From Rhodococcus_F sp040656415 (GTDB taxonomy: Bacteria > Actinomycetota > Actinomycetes > Mycobacteriales > Mycobacteriaceae): a stretch of 64,000 bases of DNA. The notes under the pieces were generated by a model. The model was not told the origin of the DNA. It was given only the letters and a program-made list of their open reading frames with translations, and ran no database searches. Numbering within the stretch: the first letter of the stretch is position 1; each line of letters opens with the position of its first letter. Shown piece after piece: positions 51,529-61,423 of the stretch. Location of the stretch: assembly GCF_040656415.1 (NCBI RefSeq), contig NZ_JBFAMC010000005.1, forward strand, positions 1 through 64,000. The letters are read 5' to 3'. The translations under genes were made by a program, and so were the position numbers.

Positions 51529-52301
51529 CCGCGGTCGCCGTCGATCCCACCAAGGCCGCTCCCACCGATCGGCGTTCCGAGCGCGGCCGGTTGATCGCCC
51601 AGCCGATTCTTGTCATCGTCTTGGTCGCCGGAGTGCTCGGATGGGCCTTCACCCGCGATCTCACTGCAACTCAGAAGGAAAGTATCAACGCGGCCAATAT
51701 CGCCGAACTGACTTGGGAGCATGTACTCATCACAGTCGTGGTGGTCGCGATTGTCCTTGCCGTCGCCGTTCCCTTGGGCATCATTCTCACTCGTCCGGGG
51801 TTCACCAAGTTGGCACCGATCTTCGTCGGCATCGCAAATATCGGCCAAGCCGCCCCTGCCATCGGGTTGCTGGTCCTTTTCTTCCTCGCCACGGACAGGA
51901 CCGGGTTCTGGATCGGCGTCCTTCCCATCGCGTTCTACTCACTCCTGCCGGTTCTGCGGAACACCATGCTGGGGCTTCAGGAGGTCGATCCGGCTGTCAT
52001 CGACGCTGGGCGTGGACAGGGCATGACCGCTCGTAGAGTGTTGCGCAAGGTCGAGCTGCCGCTCGCCGTCCCGTACATCCTCGCGGGCTTGCGGACATCG
52101 CTCGTCCTGGCTGTCGGAACGGCAACACTGAGCTTCCTCGTCGACGCGGGGGGTCTCGGAATCCTCATCGACACCGGATACAAGTTGCGCGACAACGTCA
52201 CCCTGGTTGTCGGCGCCGTGCTCGCCGTAGCGCTCGCGCTGGTCGTCGATTGGTGCGGTGCCCTCGCCGAAGAGTTTCTCGGTCCGAAAGGCCTTCGCTG
52301 A
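51525..52301 (+). CDS. Osmoprotectant-type ABC transporter permease 2
   Basis: The protein has 258 residues. A longer cytoplasmic start precedes a first helix (ILVIVLVAGVLGWAF), then five more. The EAA loop is VIDAGRGQGMTARRVLRKVELP. It overlaps the ATPase gene at ATGA, and its stop overlaps the binding-protein start (TGATG), so all four cistrons are tightly coupled. Confidence 0.88.
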   Translation: MTAVAVDPTKAAPTDRRSERGRLIAQPILVIVLVAGVLGWAFTRDLTATQKESINAANIAELTWEHVLITVVVVAIVLAVAVPLGIILTRPGFTKLAPIFVGIANIGQAAPAIGLLVLFFLATDRTGFWIGVLPIAFYSLLPVLRNTMLGLQEVDPAVIDAGRGQGMTARRVLRKVELPLAVPYILAGLRTSLVLAVGTATLSFLVDAGGLGILIDTGYKLRDNVTLVVGAVLAVALALVVDWCGALAEEFLGPKGLR

Positions 52302-53281
52302 TGGGGAGATTCCGGCGTGCCGCCGCAGCCGCCGCACTCGCAACAACCCTCGCCGTGTCGTCCTGCGGTCTCGAATCCGGCGGAGCGCTACCTCTGGCGG
52401 TGGGTCCGGGCAGCATCGCACCGGTTCCGGAGCTGGAGAAGGTGAAAATCACCGTTGGTTCGAAATCCTTCACCGAGCAGGTCATCCTCGGCTACATCAT
52501 CGAGTTCGCACTCAGTGCCGCCGGTGCGGACATACGCGACCTCACCAACATTCAGGGGTCGAACAGCGTGCGCGACGCCCAACTGCACGGTCAGATCGAC
52601 ATCACCTACGAGTACACCGGGACAGGCTGGATCAACTACCTCGGCCACGAGACTCCGGTCCCCGGAGCCACGGCGCAGTTCGAGGCGGTCCGGGACGAGG
52701 ACCTCGAACGCAACGGCATGGTGTGGGTCGACCCTGCGCCAATGGACAACACATACGCGCTCGCGACGAGCAGGAAGACCGCTGAAGAGACTGGTGTCAC
52801 GACGCTGTCCCAGTATGCAGACCTGGTCGAATCCGACCCTGGGGCGGCAACGACCTGCGTCGAAACCGAATTCAATGTCCGGCAGGACGGATTTCCCGGT
52901 ATGGCCGCCAGATACGGAATCGACCCGGCCCGGGTGAATCGTGAGATCCTGCAGACGGGCATCATCTACCAGGCGACCGCGGACGGAACGGAGTGCAAGT
53001 TCGGCGAGGTATACACCACCGACGGGCGCATAGAGGCGCTCGATCTCGTGGTACTCGAGGACGACCTCCATTTCTTCCCGAGCTACAACCCCGCCATCGT
53101 GATGCGCAAGGGTTTCGCCGATGCGCACCCGCAGATTGCGAAGGTGATGGCCCCCGTCTCCGACGCACTGACCACCGCGGAGATCACCGAACTGAACCGT
53201 CGGGTCGACGTCGACGGTGAAGAGCCGGCGAGCGTCGCCCGTGACTGGATGGTGCACAAGGGATTCGTCACGCTCCCCTGA
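52301..53281 (+). CDS. Osmoprotectant-type ABC transporter substrate-binding lipoprotein
   Basis: The protein has 326 residues. The lipobox is AVSSCG after a short signal. The OpuAC/QAT fold includes KITVGSKSFTEQVILGYI, DITYEYTGTGWI and FFPSYNPAIVMRKG. Aromatic residues in the Tyr-Glu-Tyr-Thr-Gly region are typical for quaternary-ammonium binding. The order permease-ATPase-permease-binding protein differs from mycobacterial proXVWZ. Ligand identity is not known. Confidence 0.9.
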   Translation: MGRFRRAAAAAALATTLAVSSCGLESGGALPLAVGPGSIAPVPELEKVKITVGSKSFTEQVILGYIIEFALSAAGADIRDLTNIQGSNSVRDAQLHGQIDITYEYTGTGWINYLGHETPVPGATAQFEAVRDEDLERNGMVWVDPAPMDNTYALATSRKTAEETGVTTLSQYADLVESDPGAATTCVETEFNVRQDGFPGMAARYGIDPARVNREILQTGIIYQATADGTECKFGEVYTTDGRIEALDLVVLEDDLHFFPSYNPAIVMRKGFADAHPQIAKVMAPVSDALTTAEITELNRRVDVDGEEPASVARDWMVHKGFVTLP

Positions 53282-53307
53282 CCGAAGAGGTCTGCCCTCG
53301 ACTCGGG

Positions 53308-54291
53308 TCAGCTACCGAGAAGAATCTTCGCGATCAAGCCTCGGTGGTCCGAGCCCTCCAGCACCACCGACTCCACGGACTGCGCGTGCGCCCCACTCGT
53401 GAGTATGTGATCGATCGCGATCATCGGCGGGAACGGCGGCCGGTCGGCCGGGTAGGTGTTCTGGATGCCGGCACCGGCTTCATCGGCGGCATCGCGATAT
53501 CGTCCCGAAACGAGGTTTCTGTACTTCACGTGATCGCGGGTCGCGTTGAAGTCGCCGCTGACCACCACAGGTCCCGAGTCTGCGGGGACAGCATCGAGGA
53601 TGGCCTCGATGCGGTCCATCTCCCCCGACCAGATCGAGGGATCCGTGGGCCAGGGCGGCACTGGGTGGAACGCATAGAGCACCGCACTCACGTCGTCCGA
53701 GAGGTTCACCCGCGCCGACAACGCGGACAGGATGAATTCCGAATGGTGGACTTCGTCGGACAGCGGGTACCGGCTCCAGATCCCGGTTCCCTCCCCACCG
53801 AATCCCGGCATCAGGAACGAGAACGGCAGCGACGATTCGATTCCCGCGTCCAACAACCGATCGACGGCCTCCGGCGTCAGCTCGTTGACCGTGAGCACGT
53901 CGACGTCGTGGTCGCGGATCTGCCGAACCACAGAAGCGGCATCGGCGTTGCCGAGCCAGATGTTGGCCTGCATCACCGTCAGAACCGGCCCGGACGTGGT
54001 GGCCGACTCGTTCGCCACGTACAACGGGCCCTGCGAGAACATGGCTACCACGGCCACTGCCAACGCAACCGTGAAACCGACCCAATGCCGGATCAGACCC
54101 AGCAGCACTAGCCCGACCGCGGCACACGCCATCAAATAGGGCGCAGCCGATGCCAGGATGAGCAATCGCTGGTTCTCCACATCGAGAAATCTCAGAGCAA
54201 CGCCGAACACCCCGACGGCCACCGCGAACCAGCCGAGTACGGCCAGCGCCCGCACTCCCGGAGTGACCGCCGCCCCCGGCCCGGTGGTCAC
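53308..54291 (-). CDS. Membrane-anchored endonuclease/exonuclease/phosphatase-family protein
   Basis: The protein has 327 residues. Three N-terminal membrane helices are followed by an EEP domain: MQANIWLGNADA, NELTPEAVD (metal Glu), VVSGDFNATRDH (Asp/Asn), IDHILTS and GSDHRGL (catalytic His). The active site would be outside the membrane, suggesting phosphodiesterase activity on lipids or nucleic acid. Its start overlaps the glnE stop (GTGA), so it is co-translated with glnE, though a functional link is not apparent. Confidence 0.85.
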   Translation of the reverse strand: MTTGPGAAVTPGVRALAVLGWFAVAVGVFGVALRFLDVENQRLLILASAAPYLMACAAVGLVLLGLIRHWVGFTVALAVAVVAMFSQGPLYVANESATTSGPVLTVMQANIWLGNADAASVVRQIRDHDVDVLTVNELTPEAVDRLLDAGIESSLPFSFLMPGFGGEGTGIWSRYPLSDEVHHSEFILSALSARVNLSDDVSAVLYAFHPVPPWPTDPSIWSGEMDRIEAILDAVPADSGPVVVSGDFNATRDHVKYRNLVSGRYRDAADEAGAGIQNTYPADRPPFPPMIAIDHILTSGAHAQSVESVVLEGSDHRGLIAKILLGS

Positions 54292-57200
54292 TCCCCGAAG
54301 ACCCTCTCCACCACGGCCTTGGCCCGTCGGGTCACCCGCAGGTAGTGATCGAGGAACTCGCCGGCATCATCGCCACCCCAACCGGCAATCTGCGCGACGG
54401 CGGACAGCACACGCCCGGAGCCGGGAAGTTGATCAGTCGGCTTGCCACGGACGAGAACCAGACAATTGCGGGTCTTCGTCGCGGTGATCCACGCCTCCCG
54501 CAGCAGTCCGACATCCGACTCGCTGAGCAACCCGGCTGCACCGATGGCATCGAGGGTCTCGAGTGTGGATGTGTTGTGGAGCGACTGAATCTCGTGGGCA
54601 TGGCGAAGCTGAATCAGCTGCACGGTCCATTCGATGTCGGCGAGACCACCGCGTCCGAGCTTGGTGTGGGTCGACGGGTCGGCCCCTCGAGGCAATCGCT
54701 CGGAGTCGACGCGTGCCTTGATCCGCCGGATCTCACGGACCGCCTGCTCCGATACCCCACCCTCCGGATAACGCGTCTTGTCGATCATGTACAGAAAACG
54801 CAGCCCGAGTTCGGGGTCGCCCGCGATGTGATGAGCACGAAGTAGCGCCTGAATCTCCCAGGACTGAGCCCAGTTCGCGTAGTAGGCCTCGTACGAGGCC
54901 AACGTTCGCACCACGGGACCGCTACGTCCCTCAGGCCGTAGACCGGTGTCGACCTCGAGGGGTGGGTCGGTGCTGGGTGCGCCGAGCAGCTTGCGGACCC
55001 TGTCGGCAATACTGTTGGCCCACTTGACAGCGACGGTCTCGTCGATCCCTTCACGGGGTTCGCAGACGAAGAGGACGTCGGCGTCGGATCCGTATCCGAG
55101 TTCGCCGCCACCGAGGCGGCCCATCCCAATCACCGTGAGGATGGCTGGGGCAGGCATACCGAGGTCCTTCTCGCTCGCCTTGATCACCGCGGAGAGAGCG
55201 GCGCCCAGCACTGCAGCCCATACGGAAGACAACGCGCGGCACACGCCGGGAACGTCCAACATGCCGAGGACATCGGCGGAAGCGACGCGAGCCAACTCGT
55301 ACCGGCGCAGGGAACGGGCCGCCGCGATCGCGCGCGTGGGGTCGTCGTGTCGCGCCGAAGCGGTGAGGATACCGCGCGCGACGTCCTCGGGATTCGATTC
55401 CAGCAGACGCGGCCCACTCGACGAATCCCCGAAAAGTCGAACCACATCGGGTGCCTTGACCAGCAGGTCGGGGATGTAGGCCGAAGATCCCAGTACGGTC
55501 ATCAAGCGCTGAGCGACCGAAGCCTCGTCACGCAGCAGACGGAGGAACCAGATCCGGTCGGTCATCGCCTCCGACAGCCGCCTGTACGCAAGCAGTCCGG
55601 CATCGGGATCCGATGTGTCACTGAGGTATTCGAGCAGTGTCGGCAACAGCAACGCCTGGATCCGGCCCTTACGGGACCCGCCGCTGGTGAGAGCAGTGAG
55701 GTGCCCCAGCGCATTCTCAGGGGCGGTGTAGCCCAGCGCCGCCAACTGGCGGATGGCCGCGTCCGGGCTCAGTCGCAGCGCATCCTTGTCCATACGCGCC
55801 ACCGATTCGAGCAGCGGCCGGTAGAACAGCCTGGCGTGCAGCCGCCACACCCGATGCGAGTTCCGCTTGATCTCCGCTTTGAGCACTCCGAGCGAATCCT
55901 TGCTTCCGTCGGGACGCATGTGCGCTGCCCGCGCCAACCAGCGCAGCGCTTCCTCATCGTCCGCCGGCGGCAGGGTGTGCGTACGCCGCAGCTTCTGCAG
56001 CTGCAACCGATGCTCGAGCAACCGCAGGAACTCGTAGGATGCAGCAAGGTTTGCGGCATCGTCACGGCCGACGTAGCCACCCGCCGCGAGGGCCGTCAGG
56101 GCGTCGATCGTGCTCTGGACGTGTAGCGCATCGTCTGCGCGCCCGTGCACGAGTTGAAGGAGTTGGACGGCGAACTCGACGTCGCGCAATCCGCCACGGC
56201 CCAGCTTCAGTTCGCGTTCTCGGAGTTCGGACGGAACCGTCCGCTCCACCCGGCGACGCATCTCCTGCACCTCGGGAACGAAATCCTCACGCTCGCTTGC
56301 AGTCCACACCATCGGACTCAGGGCGTCGATGTACCGCTGACCGAGTTCTGCGTCTCCGACCATCGGGCGAGCCTTGAGCAGGGCCTGAAATTCCCAGGTC
56401 TTGGCCCACCGCTTGTAGTACGCGAGGTGGGAGTCGAGCGTGCGGACGAGTTCGCCGCGCTTACCCTCCGGCCGCAGCGCGGCGTCGACGTCGAAGAAGG
56501 CCGACGACCCGATACGCATCATCTCGCCCGCGATTCGGCTGGCGGTCGCGTCTGCCGGTTCGGCGACGAACACCACGTCTACGTCGCTGACGTAGTTGAG
56601 TTCGCGCGCACCACATTTGCCCATCGCGATAACGGCAAGACGAACAGGGCACGGATCATCCGGGCACACGGTCGCGACAGCCACCGCAAGGGCGGCGTCG
56701 AGGGCAGCGTCCGCCAGGTCCGAGAGCTGGCGGCCGACCGTCTGGTACGGCAACACCGGTTCGTTCTCGACCGTTGCTGCGAGATCGCTGGCCGCGAGCA
56801 GCATCAACTCGTCACGGTACGCCTTGCGCAGAACTGCAATGGCGTCCGGCCCGGTGACCTTCGCCCGGTACAGATTGGCGTCCGGGTGCGCACCCTTCTC
56901 CGGTTCGGCGCCGATCGCGGCCATCAGCGTCGCGGTAGCCTGCTCCTTCGACGCAAGCCTCACATCGCCGGCGAGGATCTTCCACAACTGCGGGTCCGCG
57001 ACCAGGTGGTCGCCGAACGCACTGGAAGCGCCGACGAGACCGAACAAGCGACCGCGCAGGCCCTTGTCCGTGCGGATCGCTGTGTCGAGTTCGGCCCAGC
57101 CGTCGCCGAGTCCGTCCTTCAGCCTTGCCAGGGTACGAAGCGCTAGATCGGCATTCGCAGCCCGGGACAGCGACCACAGCAGTTCGATGCTGTCGGCACC

Positions 57201-57302
57201 GACCCAGCCAAGATCCTCTAGCTCGGATGGTGCGGTTGGTTCTACCAGGCCCAGGCGACCGGGTCCCGGCACTGCAGAACGCTCAGGCGGAGGCTTGACC
57301 AT
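54288..57302 (-). CDS. glnE: Glutamine synthetase adenylyltransferase/deadenylase
   Basis: The protein has 1004 residues, close to mycobacterial GlnE (994). Two nucleotidyltransferase halves are visible: GELNYVSDVDVVFV-type in the N half (deadenylase) and GGELGYGSDADVLFV in the C half (adenylylase), each followed by DxxLRPEG. It modifies GlnA1 at Tyr406 according to nitrogen state. ATG 57302 lies 8 bases after the glnA2 stop, so glnA2-glnE-EEP form an operon. Unlike in mycobacteria, it is separated from glnA1 by an accessory block. Confidence 0.95.
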   Translation of the reverse strand: MVKPPPERSAVPGPGRLGLVEPTAPSELEDLGWVGADSIELLWSLSRAANADLALRTLARLKDGLGDGWAELDTAIRTDKGLRGRLFGLVGASSAFGDHLVADPQLWKILAGDVRLASKEQATATLMAAIGAEPEKGAHPDANLYRAKVTGPDAIAVLRKAYRDELMLLAASDLAATVENEPVLPYQTVGRQLSDLADAALDAALAVAVATVCPDDPCPVRLAVIAMGKCGARELNYVSDVDVVFVAEPADATASRIAGEMMRIGSSAFFDVDAALRPEGKRGELVRTLDSHLAYYKRWAKTWEFQALLKARPMVGDAELGQRYIDALSPMVWTASEREDFVPEVQEMRRRVERTVPSELRERELKLGRGGLRDVEFAVQLLQLVHGRADDALHVQSTIDALTALAAGGYVGRDDAANLAASYEFLRLLEHRLQLQKLRRTHTLPPADDEEALRWLARAAHMRPDGSKDSLGVLKAEIKRNSHRVWRLHARLFYRPLLESVARMDKDALRLSPDAAIRQLAALGYTAPENALGHLTALTSGGSRKGRIQALLLPTLLEYLSDTSDPDAGLLAYRRLSEAMTDRIWFLRLLRDEASVAQRLMTVLGSSAYIPDLLVKAPDVVRLFGDSSSGPRLLESNPEDVARGILTASARHDDPTRAIAAARSLRRYELARVASADVLGMLDVPGVCRALSSVWAAVLGAALSAVIKASEKDLGMPAPAILTVIGMGRLGGGELGYGSDADVLFVCEPREGIDETVAVKWANSIADRVRKLLGAPSTDPPLEVDTGLRPEGRSGPVVRTLASYEAYYANWAQSWEIQALLRAHHIAGDPELGLRFLYMIDKTRYPEGGVSEQAVREIRRIKARVDSERLPRGADPSTHTKLGRGGLADIEWTVQLIQLRHAHEIQSLHNTSTLETLDAIGAAGLLSESDVGLLREAWITATKTRNCLVLVRGKPTDQLPGSGRVLSAVAQIAGWGGDDAGEFLDHYLRVTRRAKAVVERVFGE

Positions 57303-57310
57303 CTTCTCTT

Positions 57311-58651
57311 TCACAACCCCAGATAGGCCTCGAGTTCGAACGGTGTTACGTGACTCCGGTACTCCGCCCACTCACGGCGCTTGTTGCGGAGAAAGAAGTC
57401 GAACACATGCTCGCCGAGTGCCTCGGCGACCAGCTCCGACTTCTCCATCACACGGAGCGCACCGTCGAGGTTACTAGGAAGCTCCCGGTATCCCATGGCG
57501 CGGCGCTCGGCCGATGTCAACGCCCACACGTCGTCCTCGGCTTCGGGCGGAAGTTCGTAGCCCTTCTCGATACCACGCAGGCCGGCGGCGAGAAGCACCG
57601 CGAACGTGAGATACGGGTTGCACGCCGAGTCAGGGCTGCGGATTTCGACGCGCCGCGACGAAGCCTTGTTACGCGTGTACATCGGCACCCGCACGAGTGC
57701 AGAGCGGTTGGACGGCCCCCAGGACGCCGCGGTCGGCGCTTCGCTGCCGTGGATCAATCGCTTGTAGGAGTTCACCCACTGGTTGGTCACGGCGCTGATC
57801 TCGTTGGCGTGCTCGAGGATTCCGGCAATGAACGCCTTGCCGGTGCCCGACAGTTGCATCGGATCATCCGGGTCGTGGAAGGCGTTGGTATCGCCTTCGA
57901 AAAGACTCATGTGCGTGTGCATCGCTGAGCCGGCCTGATCACTGAACGGCTTCGGCATGAAGGTGGCACGTACACCCTCGGCGATCGCAACCTCTTTGAC
58001 CAGGTACCGAAAGGTCATGACATTGTCTGCCATCGACAGGGCATCCGCGTACCGCAGGTCGATCTCCTGCTGGCCGGGAGCTGCCTCGTGGTGGCTGAAC
58101 TCGACGGAGATGCCCATCGATTCGAGCGCATCGATGGCATGCCGCCGGAAGTTGGGGGCGGAATCGTGGACTGCCTGATCGAAGTAGCCGCCGGAATCAG
58201 CCGGTGTGGGCGGTGTGCCGTCGATCGGTCCGTTCTCGATGAGGAAGAACTCGATCTCGGGGTGGACGTAGCAACTGAAGCCCAGGTCGCTGGCCTTGTT
58301 CAGCTGACGACGCAGCACATGCCTCGAATCCGCCCAGGACGGGGAACCGTCCGGCATCGCGATATCGCAGAACATGCGGGCAGAGTGTTGATGCCCCTTG
58401 CTCGAGCTCCACGGCAGCACCTGGAAGGTGGAGGCGTCCGGTTTCGCGACCGTATCGGCCTCGGAGACCCGAGAGAAGCCCTCGATCGCGGACCCGTCGA
58501 AGCCGATACCCTCTTCAAAGGCACCTTCGAGTTCTGCAGGTGCGATCGCCACCGATTTCAGGTATCCGAGAACGTCGGTGAACCACAGTCGGACGAACCG
58601 AATATCGCGCTCTTCGAGGGTCCGAAGCACGAATTCCTTTTGGCGATCCAT
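57311..58651 (-). CDS. glnA2: Glutamine synthetase GlnA2 (GSI-alpha-like)
   Basis: The protein has 446 residues, identical in length to the remembered mycobacterial GlnA2, with the same start MDRQKEFVLRTLEERDIRF. The GS fold motifs are EFSHHEAAPGQQEID, MHTHMSLFEGD and RVEIRSPDSACNPYLTF. It lacks the adenylylated tyrosine loop of GlnA1. Related GlnA2/3/4 proteins can act on D-glutamine or polyamines, so the role in bulk ammonia assimilation is uncertain. ATG 58651 is preferred over the frame opening at 58669. Confidence 0.94.
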   Translation of the reverse strand: MDRQKEFVLRTLEERDIRFVRLWFTDVLGYLKSVAIAPAELEGAFEEGIGFDGSAIEGFSRVSEADTVAKPDASTFQVLPWSSSKGHQHSARMFCDIAMPDGSPSWADSRHVLRRQLNKASDLGFSCYVHPEIEFFLIENGPIDGTPPTPADSGGYFDQAVHDSAPNFRRHAIDALESMGISVEFSHHEAAPGQQEIDLRYADALSMADNVMTFRYLVKEVAIAEGVRATFMPKPFSDQAGSAMHTHMSLFEGDTNAFHDPDDPMQLSGTGKAFIAGILEHANEISAVTNQWVNSYKRLIHGSEAPTAASWGPSNRSALVRVPMYTRNKASSRRVEIRSPDSACNPYLTFAVLLAAGLRGIEKGYELPPEAEDDVWALTSAERRAMGYRELPSNLDGALRVMEKSELVAEALGEHVFDFFLRNKRREWAEYRSHVTPFELEAYLGL

Positions 58652-58778
58652 GTCCGCGAGCGTAAGCAAAGTTCATTAAATCTGTGTAACTTCGGCAATA
58701 CGACCCGCCGCAGAATTTACATCGTGCCAGCGTGCGGGCTTCCCGGCTGACCCTGCCGAACACGCGCACGCCGACACG

Positions 58779-60329
58779 TCAGCACGTCAGATCTGCGGGC
58801 GGCACCGCCAGATTCACCAAATAGTCGGTGACGACGTCGTCGATGCAGACTTTCCCGTCGAGGACCACCGTGTGCTGAGTTCCCCGATTGGTGACGAGTA
58901 CACCGTCCATCTGCTTCGCGAGATCCACACCCGCTTGATAGGGCGTCGCAGGGTCTTCAGTGGTCGAGACCACTACTACCGGCGGGATGCCGGGCGCGTC
59001 GATGGTGTGGGGGTAGCCCGTATTCGGGACAGGCCAGAACGCACAGGTATCCAAGGGTGCGTTGCCGGTACCGCGGCCGTCGTCGAGGAAGGGCGCCATT
59101 TGCCGGTAGCGCGTGTCTGCCTCGCCGACCTCCGCGCGATCGGTGACCGCCGGATCATCCACGCAGCGGATCGCTGTGAAGGCGTCGTTCAGGTTGGAGT
59201 AGGTGCCGTCACTCGAGCGGCCCTCGTACAGATCGGCCAGCATCAACAACGAGTCACCCGTGCCCGATTCCAGGCTCTCCAGCCCTCCACGGAGCGGACC
59301 CCACAGAGCCGGCGTGTACAAGGCCTGCTGGACGCCGGTGATCGCGTCGCGGTAGCTGAGGCCACGCGGATCGGTCGTTGCGGCAGGTTTGCTGATCAGC
59401 GGGTCGACCAGTGCCCGGAACCTCGCGTTCGCCTGAGCCGGATCGTTGCCGAGGGGACAGTCTTGCTGCTGCATGCACTGGGCGGCAAAAGCGTTGAAGG
59501 CATCCTGGAATCCCGCCGCCTGAAGGATCATTTCCTGGGTCGGATCCTGCTCGGGATCGAGCGCTCCGTCGAGAACCATCGCCCTCACGTTGCCCGGGAA
59601 GGTCTCCGCGTAGGTGGAACCGAGTCGGGTGCCGTAGGAAAAGCCGAGGTAGTTCAGTTTCTCGTCACCGAGAACCGCGCGAATGACGTCCATGTCGCGC
59701 ACGACGTCGTACGTACCGACGTGCGCGAGCACATCGACACCTGTCCGCTCGGCGCACTTGTCCGCATAGTCTCGGTTCTCATCCTCTATGCGCGCGATCC
59801 CGGCGGGACTCATGTCGATGTCGTTCAGCCGGCGTTTCGCGTCCATCTCCGCTGCTGTCAGGCAGGTGACCTCTGGCGAGGAGGCACCAACGCCGCGAGG
59901 GTCGAACCCGATGACATCGAAACTGTCCGCGAGATCCTTGCCGTGGGCCACGGATGCCAGGGCGAGACCGGAAGCTCCCGGCCCACCCGGATTCACCAGG
60001 AGTGAACCCACCTTGTCTCCGGTCGCCTTCGACCGAGATATGGCAATCTGCGCCGTCGCACCCTCAGGACTCTCGTAGTCGTTCGGCACCGTCACTTTGG
60101 CGCAGTCGAGATGGTCGCCCAGCGGAGGCCCGTCCTTGGAGTACCCATCGCACGAACCCCAGTCGACCTGCTGCGTGTAGAACTTCTCCAACCCCGCGGG
60201 AACAGGTCCGGGCGGCAGCGCCGCGGACCGCTCGGCAGTGCCCTGTTCGCCGGATGCGCAGGCGGCGGCAACAAGAACAATGGCAAAACCCCCCGCCAAC
60301 GCGGCAGGTACCCGGGAACCGATCGACAT
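58779..60329 (-). CDS. Secreted TAP-like alpha/beta hydrolase (Rv2223c/Rv2224c type lipoprotein)
   Basis: The protein has 516 residues. A signal ends with a probable lipobox (LVAAACAS). The alpha/beta-hydrolase core has LLVNPGGPGASGLA, the nucleophile serine in GFSYGTRLG, and a C-terminal TAP-like part with TTEDPATPY (Asp) and NRGTQHTVV (His). Mycobacterial relatives CaeA/Hip1 and Rv2223c are cell-envelope serine proteases or esterases. CAGGA lies 8 bases before ATG 60329. It is divergent from panB. Confidence 0.9.
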   Translation of the reverse strand: MSIGSRVPAALAGGFAIVLVAAACASGEQGTAERSAALPPGPVPAGLEKFYTQQVDWGSCDGYSKDGPPLGDHLDCAKVTVPNDYESPEGATAQIAISRSKATGDKVGSLLVNPGGPGASGLALASVAHGKDLADSFDVIGFDPRGVGASSPEVTCLTAAEMDAKRRLNDIDMSPAGIARIEDENRDYADKCAERTGVDVLAHVGTYDVVRDMDVIRAVLGDEKLNYLGFSYGTRLGSTYAETFPGNVRAMVLDGALDPEQDPTQEMILQAAGFQDAFNAFAAQCMQQQDCPLGNDPAQANARFRALVDPLISKPAATTDPRGLSYRDAITGVQQALYTPALWGPLRGGLESLESGTGDSLLMLADLYEGRSSDGTYSNLNDAFTAIRCVDDPAVTDRAEVGEADTRYRQMAPFLDDGRGTGNAPLDTCAFWPVPNTGYPHTIDAPGIPPVVVVSTTEDPATPYQAGVDLAKQMDGVLVTNRGTQHTVVLDGKVCIDDVVTDYLVNLAVPPADLTC

Positions 60330-60509
60330 AGCACGATCCTGCCAGGTTCGTTGCGTGCAAGTCTTCCGGCAGTCGAGAGCCCGGGGTATGTGTGACTTAT
60401 TGCACCCGTGCGAATGCTTCGCTCGCCCACACACCGGTGGCAAACTCATAACGGTCATCACCCGCACCCGGGGACCCGTCAAGGGCCTCGAGGCCAGAAA
60501 GGGACAACG

Positions 60510-61379
60510 ATGTCCGAGCAAAAGTCGTCAGCAGGCGCGCCAGGCGATCAGCTCTACGGATCCGCTCCGGCGCACAATCCCCCCAAACGCAAGACCCGAA
60601 TCCATCACCTTCAGGCAATGAAGGACTCAGGTGAGCGTTGGTCGATACTCACAGCCTATGACTACTCCAGCGCCCGCATCTTCGAGGAAGCCGGCATTCC
60701 GGTCCTCCTCGTCGGCGACTCGGCGGCGAACGTCGTCTACGGCTACGAGACCACCGTTCCGGTCACGATCGACGAACTCCTCCCCCTCGTCCGCGGCGTA
60801 GTCCGTGGCGCACCACATTCGCTCGTGGTGGCGGATCTGCCGTTCGGCAGTTACGAGAGTTCTCCACAGAAAGCTCTGGAGTCGGCGACCCGGTTCATGA
60901 AGGAAGGACTCGCCCACGCAGTCAAGCTCGAAGGCGGCGAGCGTGTCGCTCCTCAGATCGCAGCGCTCGCAGCCGCAGGCATTCCGGTCATGGCCCACGT
61001 CGGATTCACTCCGCAAAGCGTGAACTCCCTCGGTGGATTCCGAGTCCAGGGACGCGGCGACGCCTCGGAACAATTGATCGCAGATGCGATTGCGGTTCAG
61101 GAAGCTGGTGCCTTCGCCGTCGTCATGGAGATGGTGCCGGCAGAACTCGCCGGACAGGTCACCCGCAAACTGACGATCCCTACGGTAGGCATCGGAGCAG
61201 GTGCCGAATGCGACGCGCAAGTCCTCGTCTGGCAAGACATGTCCGGCTACACCAGCGGCAAGACGCCAAAGTTCGTCAAACGCTTCGGTAACGTCGGCGA
61301 CGAGTTGCGCAACGCGGCTTCAGCGTATGCGGCCGAGGTACGCTCCGGACAGTTCCCGGCGGCTGAGCACAGCTTCTGA
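60510..61379 (+). CDS. panB: 3-methyl-2-oxobutanoate hydroxymethyltransferase
   Basis: The protein has 289 residues. PanB motifs are LTAYDYSSARIFEEAGIPVL, VGDSAANVVYGY, DLPFGSYE and MEMVPAELA. It makes ketopantoate, the first step to pantothenate and coenzyme A. AGAAAGGGA is 7 bases before ATG 60510. It corresponds to Rv2225. Confidence 0.96.
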   Translation: MSEQKSSAGAPGDQLYGSAPAHNPPKRKTRIHHLQAMKDSGERWSILTAYDYSSARIFEEAGIPVLLVGDSAANVVYGYETTVPVTIDELLPLVRGVVRGAPHSLVVADLPFGSYESSPQKALESATRFMKEGLAHAVKLEGGERVAPQIAALAAAGIPVMAHVGFTPQSVNSLGGFRVQGRGDASEQLIADAIAVQEAGAFAVVMEMVPAELAGQVTRKLTIPTVGIGAGAECDAQVLVWQDMSGYTSGKTPKFVKRFGNVGDELRNAASAYAAEVRSGQFPAAEHSF

Positions 61380-61423
61380 GCTGTCTCTTCCGACCGTTCC
61401 AGCAGACGATCGAGGAGATGTTG

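Noticed and set aside
58652..58778. GlnR site before glnA2
   Set aside because: A single GTAAC is present, but no GaAAC partner at 11-base spacing.
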